A stretch of 64,000 bases of DNA, taken from positions 11,067,501-11,131,500 of the forward strand of contig CM054182.1 in the NCBI GenBank assembly GCA_028829895.1, read 5' to 3'. The notes under the pieces were generated by a model, which saw nothing but the letters and a program-made list of their open reading frames with translations, made no database searches and was not told where the DNA came from. The DNA is from Sinotaia quadrata. Taxonomy: Eukaryota; Mollusca; Gastropoda; Architaenioglossa; Viviparidae. A program made the position numbers and the translations under genes. Positions 11,814 through 26,434 of this stretch are shown piece after piece (the stretch's first letter is position 1; every line of letters begins with the position of its first letter).

Positions 11814-12317
11814 AGATCTGAGAGGAACTACCAGTATTAGCAAGTTTCTAACTATATATAGATCTGAGAGGAACTACCACTATTAGCAAGTTTCTATATA
11901 GATCTGAGAGGAACTACCAGTATTAGCAAGTTTCTTTATAGATCTGAGAGGAACTACCACTATTAGCAAGTTTCTAACTATATATATAGATCAGAGAGGA
12001 ACTACCACTATTAGCAAGTTTCTATATAGATCTGAGAGGAACTACCAGTATTAGCAAGTTTCTATATAGATCTGAGAGGAACTACCAGTATTAGCAAGTT
12101 TCTAACTATATATAGATCTGAGAGGAACTACCACTATTAGCAAGTTTCTATATAGATCTGAGAGGAACTACCAGTATTAGCAAGTTTCTTTATAGATCTG
12201 AGAGGAACTACCAGTATTAGCAAGTTTCTATATAGATCAGAGAGGAACTACCAGTATTAGCAAGTTTCTAACTATATATAGATCTGAGAGGAACTACCAC
12301 TATTAGCAAGTTTCTAA
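11814..12317. repeat. Tandem array, 40/46-bp units, 12 copies
   Basis: Each unit reads gatctgagaggaactacca followed by ttagcaagtttct. Long units end in aactatatata and short ones end in atata or ttata. The order is roughly long, short, short, long, short, short, long, short, short, short, long, long, hinting at a three-unit higher-order repeat. Most unit junctions contain agatct; two carry agatca instead. Confidence 0.9.
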
Positions 12318-13769
12318 CTGTACATCCCTACTAGAAGTGTGTGCTTATCATTGGACATGCATTTTCCACTGTCCACAGGCATGTAGAAGTAATTATTTGT
12401 TCATTATTAATGTGTTTATCAGAGTCCCTCTACATGGAATTCTTTTGTCTTTTGAGTTTAATGATAATGATCTTCTCAAAGGGCTCTCAAGACAATATTT
12501 GACATCAGCAAGAACAGTATCAGCTTTGTCTTTACTTGTACACTCTGCAATTGTAAATTCTTTTAGCAGTTATCACCATTTCTCTTTGTAAATATAGTTA
12601 ATTTATTATATATATTATTAACATTTGCCATTCACATAGACATGTCAATTCATTTTGTTTTTGTTGCATTAATTTTACTTTTCTTATTTGCTTAAGTAGT
12701 TTGTACAAAGTACAATCCTGTTTTATGTGCAATTGATGCATAGGTGCTTGGTGGTTTTATAAAAAGTGCTTCTTGAAGTTTTAATAATAATAATAATAAT
12801 AATATCATTCTTATGCTATGTTGATTTGCTTTTGTTATAAGTACTTTTAATGACTTCATGACTCATCAAAAGTTTTTCCCCCCTCCCCCATCCTTTTTTG
12901 TGTATGTTTTACTGCAATTACACTGCTTCACAGTCATGATGAAATCAGAAAGTTCATTTGCCGAGTCTTTAGATTCTTTTGCAGCTATGTTTGTAGTAAG
13001 AATGTTGATTTGTCGTGTTTTTGGCACATGAATTTCTTTGTTTTCAATTTTTTTGGTCAGCATTTCTTTAGCATTTTCTGCAGACAGTGGAAAGGCATCT
13101 GTCCTGTTTAAAATCCTTCTCTCTCTTCCTCACCCATCCCTGACTTTTAGTGTTGACTTGTTTTTCTCATGCTCAGTAAATATTGATTTAGTCCAGGGTA
13201 TACTGCATTAATACTTCTCACTCTCCTGTATCTAGGCTGTATTATGAATCTAAATATAGAATCATAAATGGCTTATATTAATTTTAAAATGCTTGTTCGT
13301 GTGGAAATTCATTCATACCTCAAAAACTGCTTAAGACAGTAATCCTTGGTAAACAAATTTTTGTCCCACAACCTCACGCCTGCTCCAGAAATTTATATTT
13401 GGATTTGATGATACCAGTATGTATTCCTTCCACTGCTCCAAGCATGCATTACTTAATTTTTTTTTTTTAAATGAAAACAAGCAAAAGCTATCTTGAATGC
13501 ACTTCCTCTTGCCCTCAATTCTGATTAGATCAAGATGTTTTCAATGAACAGAGTGTGTTCTTGTATAATTATTATTATTATTTATTTTTTATGTTTTAGA
13601 TCTTCACTAGACACATTGAAGTATGAGTTTTACACACTTTAGACAGTGAACTAAGGGATTGAAATAAGCACATTGCGCATTGAACTGAGAAAATGAAGCA
13701 AACACAGTAAACATAAGAAATGAAACAAATGAAAATGAATTAAATGTTTTACTCTTTTTGCAAAGAAAA
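12318..13769. other. AT-rich unique DNA, no gene seen
   Basis: It contains an (ATA)n microsatellite near 12783-12802 and ordinary AT-rich sequence. The 84- and 65-codon frames show no recognisable domain. Confidence 0.5.
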
Positions 13770-14400
13770 TTAAATAAATATTTTTCTAGTCTTCAGAGAA
13801 AATAAAACAAATGCTTTATCTAGTCTTCAGAGAAAATTAAGCAAATGCTTTATCTAATCTTCAGAGAAAATTAAGCAAATGCTTTATCTAGTCTTCAGAG
13901 AAAATTAAACAAATGCTTTACAGTAAATCCAGCCTACATAAACAAATATTTTACAGTATGCACTGCCTACATAAACATCTACTTTAAAGTATATACAATC
14001 TGTCAAAACAAAGCTTTACATAGGCACAGCCTGCATAAACAAATGCTGTATAATTTAATTTAAACAGTCTACATAATGAAATGTTTTATAGTTTAAATAG
14101 CCTTCATAAACAATTGCTTTACTGGATACACAGCCTACAAAAACAAATAATTTACCTTTACACAGACTGCATAAACAAGTACCTAAAGGCTTAAACAGCC
14201 TACATAAATAAATGTTGCAAAGTTTACACTGCATACATAAACAAATACTTTACAATTTAAGCATCTTACATAAGAAAATGCTGTATGGGTCATGCTATCT
14301 AGATAAACAAATGCTTTACAGAAGTTTACATAGACTGCAGAGACATTGTAAATTACTGCATTGTGCATAAACAAACTGTATGCAATACTTTACGTTAATT
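13770..14400. repeat. Degenerate minisatellite, 34-40 bp units
   Basis: Four good 34-bp copies containing atgctttatctagtcttcag cover about 13770-13920. More diverged copies with cctacataaacaaatgcttt continue to about 14400. The two parts share the acaaatgcttta core and are probably one evolving array. Confidence 0.8.
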
Positions 14401-14559
14401 GCAGAGAAGTTGTAAAAGTACTTTAAATAGTCTCCATATAAGCTATTTTAAAAGTTATGTGCCACTTTACAGAAAACCTGTAAGAAGTTCACAGAAAAAA
14501 AAATAAAGTGATTTTACAAAATCTATACAGGCATGTATTGTACACACTCTTCCGAAAGT

Positions 14560-15500
14560 TATAAATATGATGTGGACACTAAGGGAAACTTATAAAACGT
14601 GTTGTACACAGATAACAGAGAAACTATAAAACTATTTTGCTTACACCCTACAGGGAAGCTGTCAGACATATTGTACACACTACAGAGCTGTCAAACATGT
14701 ACACACACTGCAGAGAAATTGTCAAACATTCTGTACACACCCTACAGAGAAGCTGTCAAACATTCTATATACACCCTACAGAGAAATTGTCAAGCATACT
14801 GTTCACTATACAGAGAAATTGTCAACCATTATGTACACACTCTACAGAGAAGCTGTCAAACATTATGTACACACCCTACAGAGAAATTGTCAAACATACT
14901 GAACACTATACAGAGAAGTTGTCAACCATTATGTACACACTCTACAGAGAAGCTGTCAAACACCCTACAGAAAAGCTGTCAAACATACACTCCCTACAGG
15001 GAAACAATTATATATACTGTACACACTCTACAGAGAATCCGTCAAACATACTGTACAAATCCTACAGGAAAGCTGTCAAGCATAGTGTATACAACCTACC
15101 GAGAAGCTGTGAAACATAATGTAATAACCCTACAGAGAAGCATACTGTACATTCCCTACAGAAACACTGTAAAATATACTGTACACTCCCTAGAGAAACA
15201 CTGTAAAATATACTGTACACTCCCTAGAGAAACACTGTAAAACATACTGTACACTCCCTAGAGAAACACTGTAAAACATACTGTACACTCCCTAGAGAAA
15301 CACTGTAAAATATACTGTACACTCCCTAGAGAAACACTGTAAAGTATACTGTACACTCCCTAGAGAAACACTGTAAAATATACTGTACACTTCCTACAGA
15401 AACACTGTAAAATATACTGTACTCTCCCTACAGAAACACTGTAAAATATACTGTACACTCCCTACAAAAACACTGTAAAATATACTTTACACTCCCTAAG
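14560..15500. repeat. Tandem array, 34-bp unit, about 27 copies
   Basis: The first part (14560-15130) has diverged units with ctacagagaaactgtcaaac. The second part (15130-15500) has about 11 near-identical 34-bp units with ctccctagagaaacactgta. The 213- and 160-codon frames over 14599-15240 exist because the unit lacks stops in those frames; their period follows the DNA period and no protein family is recognisable. Confidence 0.9.
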
Positions 15501-16669
15501 AGACACTATTGCAGCCTACAAAAAATCCGATTGGTATGTTTTTCTCTTTCTCAAGGGGCGCCTTAGCTTTAAAACACCGGGATCTTGAAGGGCTCAAGGG
15601 GTATCTTATCTGTATTGACACCTTACCTGAACTTTAAGAGCACATTAATTCTAATAATACCACATCTTTAGGGGCATCTTCATTCCAGCTACATTCTGGT
15701 TTATTATAAAGCACCCATTTACATACTGATTTATTATCATCCTTCTGCAGGCACTTATTATGCGTAAGATTGTATATTATTGAATGTATAAATTGTTTAT
15801 TTTTAATAATTTGATTTAACACCTTCAGGTTGTAATTAGTCGCTGCTCTACTTGACAGTAGATGGCAATGTCAAAAATGTAGGAATTATAAGTCTAACAA
15901 TGACTTTAGGTTCTGTTTTATAAGTAAATAGACATTTTTACATAACCAGATGCAAAACTAGAAACATACCAGCAGAGAATCTCACGAATTATAAGTGTTT
16001 TAGTAATAGACTGACAGGCTAGCATACAAGTAGAGAATCTCACGAATTATAAGTGTTTTAGTAATAGACTGACACAGGCTAGCAACATACAAGCAGAGAA
16101 TCTCACGAATTATAAGTGGGGTTTCAGTAATAGACTGACACAGGCTAACAACATACACATCTTTAAAGGAGATTGATCCAATGGTGAGTTTGCTGTCTTA
16201 GTACCGTGACATGAACGCAAACGAGAAGCAGGGGAAAAAAAATATTAAGGCAGTGTATCTGAAAGAAATCAATTTCGCGAAGGCTTCGTTCGATAGGGAT
16301 TTTTGTTTGCATTCGGAAACCTCCTTAACTCCCTTCGGGTTCTGCTGTAAACACGTGTAGTAGAAATTACTTGTCAGCCTCAAAATCCACAACATTTATT
16401 TCCAGCCTGAAAATCTGTAAGCAGGCTTTAAGTTCATTGTACCGAAAATATGAGGCATTAGTGCACGACTAAAATGCCAGGTACAGAAGTACTTTAATAT
16501 TCGAGTAAATGTCATCTGTTTATTTCAATATGTACATAATTCCTTTTTTCTTTCCATTTGATACGTTTTTTTTAAAAATTCACACAACCTATTTTGTTCT
16601 ATCTTAGTTTTAGTGTTGTTGTTGGTGTTTTGCATTCGTGTCCCTCCCCACCCCATTTGCCTCTATATC
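15501..16669. other. Unique DNA with a short three-copy repeat
   Basis: Three copies of a 58-63 bp unit containing gagaatctcacgaattataa start near 15974, 16032 and 16095. The remainder is AT-rich, and the minus-strand frame at 16198-16395 has no recognisable domain. Confidence 0.55.
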
Positions 16670-16812
16670 ATCCCTTTATTTTATATTTCCTCGTTTGAAT
16701 GCCTCTCATTCATCCCTTTATTTTGCATTTTCTCGTTTGAATGCCTCTCATTCATCCCTTTATTTTGCATTTTCTTGTTTGAATGCCTCTCATTCATCCC
16801 TTTATTTTGCAT
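16670..16812. repeat. Tandem repeat, 42-bp unit, about 3.4 copies
   Basis: The motif gaatgcctctcattcatccc recurs with a 42-bp period (gcctct at 16701, 16743, 16785). As 42 is divisible by three, periodic open frames appear on both strands. Confidence 0.9.
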
Positions 16813-17144
16813 TCTCTGTTCTGAAGGACTTGTATGTAGTTGAGAACTATTGATAATATTGTTTCTTCCCAACTAAAATGCATTTTTTTAAAACTTTTAT
16901 TTACGTTTCTTTATTTGATCGTTTATTTACTTGTTGATGGTCTGAAAAACACCAAGGAGTTGCGCGCAGTTCACATGGCATATTGTTCAAGTGGTTTTGT
17001 TCACAGCATCACATCTACATTTGTTACTGACATTTAATTTGCACCATTGTATGATCAGCTTTGGATGTGTGAGACAGAACACAGCCATTTGGTAACATCG
17101 AATTTCCCTATTTGTACACATAACATTCAGAGATCGGTATAGGT

Positions 17145-17150
<6 letters not shown>
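16813..17150. other. Unique AT-rich DNA, no gene seen
   Basis: No recognisable coding or RNA feature. Confidence 0.5.
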
Positions 17151-17181
<31 letters not shown>

Positions 17182-18140
17182 TATCAAGTGTTTATTAGTA
17201 CACGTACGATATACATTATCAAATGTGGCTATTAGTACACTTATTATATGCATTATCAAGTGTGTTTATTAGCACATTTATGGTACACATTATCTTGTGT
17301 TTATTAGTACACGTACAGTAAACATTATCAAGTGTGATTATTAATACACGTGCCGTACACATTATCAAGTGTGATTATATTTTATTAATACAAGTATAAT
17401 ATACATTATTAAATGTGATTATTAATACACGTACCGTATGTATTATCAAGTGTGTTTATTAATACACATACAGTATACATTATACATTAACAAATAGTTA
17501 TTAGTATATGTACGGTATACATTATCAAGTGTCTTTATTAGTATACATATGGTACACATTACCAGGTATGATTATTAGTATACGTACGGTATACATTATC
17601 AAGTATTAGTAGTAGTACACGTACGCTGTACATTATCACGTGTAGTTATTAGTTCATGCATGGTACATATTATCAAGTGTGTTTATTAGTACATGTACAG
17701 TATGCATTATATATCAGTTGTGTTTATTTGTGCACGTACAATACAGGTGTGTTTATACTTAGTACATGTATGGTATATATTATAAAGTATGATTAGTAGC
17801 ATCTATATATAAAGTATGGTTAGTAGCATATGTACACATTATCAAGTATGTTTATTAGTACGCATGTGGTATACAATATCAAGTGTGGTTATTAATATAT
17901 ATATATACGGTACACATTACCGTTTATTAATATACTTACGGTATACATTATCAAGTTTGTTTATTAGTATATGTACGGTATACATTATCACAAGTGGTTA
18001 TTAGTACACGTACGGTATACATTACCAAAAGTGTTTATTTGTACACATACGGTATACATTATCAAGTTATTTATTCGTACGTGTACGGTATACATTATCA
18101 AGGATGTTTATTAATACACACACACGAGTATGGTTCACAT
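17151..18140. repeat. Minisatellite, unit about 37 bp, about 26 copies
   Basis: An (AC)n tract (17151-17177) is followed by about 950 bp of diverged units built on cggtatacattatcaagtgt and ttattagtacac. Units vary in length by several bases, with no homogenised core. It may have grown from the adjacent AC repeat, but that is inference. Confidence 0.85.
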
Positions 18141-18780
18141 TTTTAAGTGCGGTTAAGTACAAACAAAACCAAGACAAGAATAATTTGTACTTTTGAATAT
18201 GGTATCATTTTAAAAAAAATGTAGTCTTAGGGCGTAATCATGCGAAGCATGACATTACCATATATTTCTTTTATTTAATCTCTTGTATAAACCTGTAATT
18301 AAAAGTTTTCACTTTACTATAACCACACTAATATCAAAGAAGCAGTGGGATGGGGGGGGGGAGTTGGGAGGGCAATGGGCAGAGAAATATTCTGTTAGTT
18401 TTGATATTGCGAAATCGAGAGATTATCTGTTTTAAGCCTGCTGCTCATGTCACATTTATCACACTTTCTGCGGTGATCCTGGCAGTTTTTTTAAATTAAT
18501 CCCAGCAGTGCCGTTGTCCATGGCTGATAACGCTTGAAAGAAGCAATGAATAATGTGTTAAAATTACATAAGTGTAATCAAAGTCCCGAAAATAAAATTG
18601 CCAGATATTTTCCAGTGCACGTCACATACATTTGAAAAATGTACATATACTGACAACATTTGATCCGTAATATTTTATTCTGACAATGTGACGCTTTTGT
18701 TTTTGTTTTGTTTTTTAACTTGATTTTTGTTTCTAAAACATAGTTTTTGCTCATTTTCGATAAACACACAGATATAAAGA
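18141..18780. other. AT-rich unique DNA, no gene seen
   Basis: Contains a poly-G run near 18352-18361. No coding feature was recognised; the 89-codon minus-strand frame at 18578-18847 is low-complexity AT-rich sequence. Confidence 0.5.
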
Positions 18781-19320
18781 AACAGCATTTAATATAATAC
18801 AAGTTAAAGCAACAATTATATACATTGTTATTATGGTCAAAGAGCATTTAATATAATACAAACTAAAACAACAATTATACACATTTAATATTCATGGTCA
18901 AACAGCATTTAATATAATAAAAACTAAAAAAAAAGAATTATAAACATAGATATTCATGGTCATAGGCGTTCTTCTTACATTAGCACACTTGCATTTTATG
19001 ATTTATCACTCATTGAATGCAATTATACGTATGAAGCGCGCTCTCATTTCAGATATATCACACATTATATGCAGTTATATGTGTAAAGCGCGCTCTCATT
19101 TCAGATATATCACACATTATATGCAGTTATATGTGTAAAGTGCACCCGCATTAAAGATAAACCCAAACAGCATTATATGTACAAGACACGCTGGCATTCA
19201 AAATAAATATACAGCATTATATGTACAAGACACGCTGGCATTCAAAATAAATATACAGCATTATATGTACAAGACACGCTGGCATTCAAAATAAATATAC
19301 AGCATTAAATATATAAGATG
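18781..19320. repeat. Three adjacent minisatellites (about 60, 52 and 44 bp)
   Basis: Three copies of a roughly 60-bp unit with gcatttaatataata lie at 18785-18963. About 2.5 copies of a 52-bp unit with aagcgcgctctcatttcaga lie at 18990-19150. About 3.5 copies of a 44-bp unit with acaagacacgctggcattca lie at 19165-19320. All share cattatatg-like pieces and may be related. Confidence 0.85.
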
Positions 19321-20114
19321 CACTCGCGGTAAAGGTAAATCGCACATACGTAAGAGCATTATAGGTACCTCGTTTGCAAAATAAGCCACTTATTATATGT
19401 ACAGATGCCCTAAATACAAAACAATTTATACATAAATTTTCAAACAAAGAGTCATCGGCGATAAACGAATGATCCCGAGTAATTACGGAATCGTCAACAT
19501 TTACACGAATTTTAAATTTTAATCATTTTTATTAAAAAAAAATTAGAAATATATAAAAAAGATAATAGTGATTACACAGTGCTCACATTATAATGATTAA
19601 AAATATTCTCGTATATAATAGCATTTTAGAAGCATAATAATAAATGCACATACATGAAGACAAAGAAATACACAAAACATTAAAATAAATAATAATGCTT
19701 TTGAACAATAAGTTCTTTTTAATATCATTTTACGGTAGGACTTTCACTGTTTTCTCTAGTCTAATGGATATGCTTAAATTACAAATTGTTTAAAAATTTG
19801 TACCAGATATTCTAAAACTAACAAAGACATCAACATATATTCCAAATTTTATTAATGTAGATTCATAAATATATATTTTTTAATTTTCCTTGAAGTATTC
19901 TGGTTGTATAGAAAATAAAAAAGACTGTACAATGAGGATGTAAAGGGCAGAATATTTAATTCTGTGTTGTTAAGAGAGCTAAATAACTAACAGCAGTCCA
20001 GTTTGGTATGGATAGGGTTTATTTATTAAAAATAAACAAGTTTGAACTGTTTTCAAGCTCAGTAGACTTTATTTTACTTTAAACGCGTTTTTTCTCAAAA
20101 CATGTTTCTACCGT
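19321..20114. other. AT-rich unique DNA, no gene seen
   Basis: No conserved protein segment, RNA gene or repeat unit stands out. Confidence 0.5.
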
Positions 20115-20635
20115 TGTACAACACGCCAAGGACCCTTTTTGAATAGTTGTAATTACTCCAGAAAAGTCCCTGAAATTTGGTATACTAGTTCCTCATACAT
20201 ACGGTTAAAACGTTGAGCATGGAAGAAAGCCTATATGCTTTAGGGTTTTGGTGTGGTTTTTTTTATATAATTTTTTTAAATTCTACGTGTACCCCGAAAA
20301 AAATATTTTTGACGGATACATTATAAAAAAGAAATCATAACTTTTTTTTGCTTAAATTTTTTAAACAGGCATGCTTAACCTTTTGGGTTTTTTCCATTAG
20401 ATAATAAAACAGCTATATATATATATTAATTCATGCATGAAATATTTTATGAATTTTTTACGAATGTTGAAAGTACATATTTTGAAACATTAAAAAAATT
20501 AATGAAATAAGAACTAAACAAGATATTCTAAATCTGGCAACTTTTGTTGCTTTCTTATACAAAGGGCAACTTATATTCCAAATTTGAAGGCTGTATGTTG
20601 ATAAATAGTTTTTTTCCTTCTTGGCGTGTAGTAAT
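20115..20635. mobile_element. Possible MITE bounded by a short inverted repeat
   Basis: acacgccaag at 20121-20130 is matched by its reverse complement cttggcgtgt at 20620-20629, with ggacc/agga-like sequence continuing inward on each side. The 500 bp between is very AT-rich. I see no convincing target duplication, so this could be a chance 10-bp inverted repeat. Confidence 0.3.
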
Positions 20636-21179
20636 GTGGCCTTAAATGCATTAAAACAAGTTATTAGTTTGTTCAGGGGTAAGGTTAGTGTTGAATCAGA
20701 GTTCCGGTTAGCTCACATGCATTAATTTTTAAGCAGTACGTCATAGACCGTCGCCAAAACTTAGCGCCAACAAGCTTCCATGTAGAATCTTCTGGTTTTC
20801 ATAAAAATCTTCTGGTTTTGGATCATTGCTCTTATGATATGCAGAGGATGGGTAGGCAGGTCTGCAGATAATTGGCGGTCGAGTAAAACTAGTAAACATT
20901 ACATTGTAAAGACAATTGGGCGTGTTTAGCAGTATTTAATGGGGGACAGTAATGTATTGGTGTACAATTAACCTCTACATATTTTGAATTAGAAGAAAAG
21001 AAGATTTAAGAATTATTACGATTGTATAAAGCTCCGGGGTAAAGACATATTGAAATCAGTAATAGCAACATATCGATTTATTGTATTGTCAGTCATCCAG
21101 AGCGGCATAACGTTCCATGAACAAAAGCGCATTACTACTACACCCAGAGAAAGGTGCTAAAAAAAGTTATTTCACATTT
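20636..21179. other. Unique DNA, no gene seen
   Basis: Nothing recognisable. It includes a local duplication of atcttctggtttt near 20787-20819. Confidence 0.5.
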
Positions 21180-21440
21180 AGACCGATTAGAAAAGTATTG
21201 AGAAGAGTCATAAAAGTGTTTAGACCCATTATAAATACATTTAGAAGAATCTAAAAATGTTTAGACTGATTAGAAAGACATTAAGAAGAGTCACACACTG
21301 TTTAGACCGATTAGAAAGGCATTCGGAATTTTAAAAAGCTCCATATAGCATTTATGGCTAGACTGATTAGACTGATTAGAAAGACACTGAGAATTTAAAA
21401 AGCCATTTAACATTTAGACCGATGAGAAATATTAGAGTCG
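21180..21440. repeat. Degenerate tandem repeat, unit about 43 bp
   Basis: Six diverged copies of tttagaccgattagaaa plus ttgagaagagtc. Confidence 0.75.
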
Positions 21441-22842
<1,402 letters not shown>

Positions 22843-24098
22843 ACTTTGAAATGCTTGTTATTCTGGTCCTAAGTACTGAGTGGATGTCAAATTTTGAAAT
22901 GCTTGTTATTCTGGTCCTAAGTACTGAGTGGATGTAACACTTTGAAATGCTTGTTATTCTGGTCCTAAGTACTGAGTGGATGTAACACTTTGAAATGCTT
23001 GTTATTCTGGTCCTAAGTACTGAGTGGATGTAACACTTTGAAATGCTTGTTATTCTGGTCCTAAGTACTGAGTGGATGTAACACTTTGAAATGCTTGTTA
23101 TTCTGGTCCTAAGTACTGAGTGGATGTAACACTTTGAAATGCTTGTTATTCTGGTCCTAAGTACTGAGTGGATGTAACACTTTGAAATGCTTGTTATTCT
23201 GGTCCTAAGTACTGAGTGGATGTAACACTTTGAAATGCTTGTTATTCTGGTCCTAAGTACTGAGTGGATGTAACACTTTGAAATGCTTGTTATTCTGGTC
23301 CTAAGTACTGAGTGGATGTAACACTTTGAAATGCTTGTTATTCTGGTCCTCAGTACTGAGTGGATGTAACACTTTGAAATGCTTGTTATTCTGGTCCTAA
23401 GTACTGAGTGGATGTAACACTTTGAAATGCTTGTTATTCTGGTCCTAAGTACTGAGTGGATGTCAAATTTTGAAATGCTTGTTATTCTGGTCCTAAGTAC
23501 TGAGTGGATGTAACACTTTGAAATGCTTGTTATTCTGGTCCTAAGTACTGAGTGGATGTAACACTTTGAAATGCTTGTTATTCTGGTCCTAAGTACTGAG
23601 TGGATGTAACACTTTGAAATGCTTGTTATTCTGGTCCTAAGTACTGAGTGGATGTAACACTTTGAAATGCTTGTTATTCTGGTCCTAAGTACTGAGTGGA
23701 TGTAACACTTTGAAATGCTTGTTATTCTGGTCCTAAGTACTGAGTGGATGTAACACTTTGAAATGCTTGTTATTCTGGTCCTAAGTACTGAGTGGATGTA
23801 ACACTTTGAAATGCTTGTTATTCTGGTCCTAAGTACTGAGTGGATGTAACACTTTGAAATGCTTGTTATTCTGGTCCTAAGTACTGAGTGGATGTAACAC
23901 TTTGAAATGCTTGTTATTCTGGTCCTAAGTACTGAGTGGATGTAACACTTTGAAATGCTTGTTATTCTGGTCCTAAGTACTGAGTGGATGTAACACTTTG
24001 AAATGCTTGTTATTCTGGTCCTCAGTACTGAGTGGATGTCAAATTTTGAAATGCTTGTTATTCTGGTCCTCAGTACTGAGTGGATGTCAAATTTTGAA
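22843..24098. repeat. 48-bp satellite, about 26 near-identical copies
   Basis: Each 48-bp unit contains ctttgaaatgcttgttattc and tggtcctaagtactgagtgg. Copies are almost identical. Variants are a caaattttg form replacing aacactttg (after the first unit, once internally near 23463, and in the last two units) and a cctcagtac form (near 23351, 24021 and 24069). This homogeneity implies recent amplification or concerted evolution. No coding potential is inferred. Confidence 0.97.
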
Positions 24099-25260
24099 AG
24101 AAAAAAAACTGCATCGTAAGCTATCTGCGTATATATGCAGTGCAGAAAAGTAGGGCAGGAAATGATTTTTTCAGCTATACCTAGTATCTCCTGCTTTCGA
24201 AAGGTTGACCATTAAAAACTTCCGCTCAAGCTTTTTTTTTCCTTTTAGACAACGAGGGGCTATTATGGACCCCATCCCTATACAGGGTCCTGATGGTTTC
24301 TTGTCTTAGAAGATTAAAACAGCTAACGTTACAAACCCTAGGATGTTTGCCTGGAGAATTGTTAAAGTTTGTAAGTTTAAGTTAGTTTAAGACAGATTTC
24401 TTGAAGCTGAGGGTGGAAGATCCTTTACTTCAGCTTTCAACACTAGGTGCAGAACGTCATATCGAGTTGACATCGATTATTGGCGGGGACTAGGGTTGGA
24501 GTGGGTGGGTGTTAAGAAAGGTGCCATTCAGATTATCGATAAGTTCGTATTCGCAAACCTTTTTTTTTTGTCTTTAGTTGTTTGTTTGGGGCCCCCCCCC
24601 CCTCCCCCGCTTCTTCTTGAAGACTACACTCTCCACTTTCTTGTTCCGCCTAAGGCACCGTGATCAGTACCTCGTTCATTTCAAACTGCAGCTCCTCTGT
24701 TTCAATCTGTCATTGCTTGCACAGTGTGTACTGGGCTGTCGAGTTTGCATTTTCAGCCCTTAATTACAGCCTCCCAACTTATCAGCATTCGTCAACGAGT
24801 TCTTATGCCGACGTTTGATTTCATGCTTCGAGTGCCTGGGGTTCTTCTTTGTTAGTTATGATTTTAGTTTTCGAGTGCCTGGGGTTCTTCTTTGTTAGTT
24901 ATGATTTTAGTTTTCGAGTGCCTGGGGTTCTTCTTTGTTAGTTATGATTTTAGTTTCTTCCTTCAACTGCTTGTGTTGTCGAAATTAGTTCTAAGACTTC
25001 TCAGCAGGTGGAGACACGCAGGTATAGGTTAACAGTCCGGTGTTTAAGTATCGATAACTTCCGTTTTCGCCTGAACTGCATTCACTCCATAAATTTCAGC
25101 GTCACAAGCACCTGGACATTGCTGAAAAGACGAATTCAGTTGCCAGATTGGGGTTGGGAGGCATTTGTTTGGAATGTACTTCTTCCCATCCACTTGTAAA
25201 TGGCATAGATTTGTCACCGAGTTGAAATGTCAGCTTCGTGACATTAACGACCATTCTTCT
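24099..25260. other. Unique DNA with a 43-bp triplicate
   Basis: Three copies of a 43-bp unit containing cgagtgcctggggttcttct lie at 24827-24955. There is a poly-C tract near 24592-24602 and a ggaccc...gggtcc inverted repeat near 24268-24290. The remainder shows no recognisable gene. Confidence 0.55.
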
Positions 25261-25278
25261 CACACACACACGCAACAC

Positions 25279-25316
<38 letters not shown>

Positions 25317-25414
25317 ACACAACACACACACAACACACACACACACACACACAACACACACGCGCGCGCGCGCACACAAAGAGAGAGAGACACACACACA
25401 CAAAGAGAGAGAGA

Positions 25415-25447
<33 letters not shown>
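25261..25447. repeat. Long interrupted CA-rich microsatellite with CG and GA tracts
   Basis: (CA)n with AAC interruptions, a (CG)n core at about 25361-25373, two GAGAGA tracts, then (CA)n again. Five overlapping frames on both strands translate it and none is a gene. Confidence 0.95.
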
Positions 25448-25450
<3 letters not shown>

Positions 25451-26434
25451 GTGACATAATTAATTGTAGCATATCATGCAAATGACGTGCAAAAATGTAG
25501 ATTGCAGTAATGACCACGCTGAATGGGAAAAGGCCTAACGTCATCTATTACATCTGTATACGATCGCTTACAACGAGGAAAAAGGTCTGGCGTCATAAAT
25601 GTAATGAGATTTGCGCACCCTCTTCCAATCCAATCATGTCTAGTCGAGTCTAAATCAAGTCTTTTGAATATCAGACTTGAATTTGCTGTTATTCGGTAAA
25701 TTGTTTAAGGTTGTATAATAAAAACACATATCAGGATTGTAGAGATTATTAAAAGCACACTTCAAATGAGTACAAAATTGTAGAGAGTGCTAGCTAATAC
25801 AGTTGAAAACTGGGTGTTCGGCATAAAACTAAATTAACTGTCTGTTGAGGGTTTACTGGCATTTGTGGGAGTGGGGTGAGGAGTGTGTGTGTCGGGAGGG
25901 GGTGGGGACAGAGAGAAACTTGTCCAAGGGATTAACTAAAGTTTTGAAACCGAACTTACAAAAGAAGAACCCCCCTCCCTCCCCTTACATTGTGATCGTA
26001 TTTAATATAGCGTGAGAATTTTGTAGCTGATTGCTGTATATTGAATTTAATATTTTTTAAAGCAACAAGTTTTAACACAAAATGGTATGTTATTTGCCAC
26101 GCTGACTCTTCAGTGCTCGATAGTAATTCACCACCCATTTCTCTCCCCCATCCACTTGTACATTGTACCCAGTAATTATTCATTCAGTAATCATTTAATT
26201 CATTCGTTTCTCTCTCCATTTGTACATTGTATCCGGTAATCATTCAGTCATTGTTTCTCTCTCTCTCTTCCATTTCTACATAGTACCCATCCACCATTCA
26301 TTCATTCGTTCATTCGTTTCTCTCCCATCTGCTTGTACATTATACCCAATTTTCATCTATTTCTCTGCTTACTTCTTTTACCTTTATTTGACCTTCCACG
26401 ATTGTATATGAGATTGGTCCATAGTTATTATTAT
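25448..26434. other. Unique DNA, no gene seen
   Basis: Pyrimidine-rich segments with cattcattcgttcattcg-type short repeats lie at about 26150-26330. No coding segment was recognised. Confidence 0.5.

Noticed and set aside
14599..15240. 213- and 160-codon open frames
   Set aside because: They lie wholly in a 34-bp tandem array and repeat with it; no start context, splice sites or family.
22843..24098. CRISPR array
   Set aside because: Direct repeats are contiguous without unique spacers and the DNA is eukaryotic; it is a satellite. The same applies to the other arrays.
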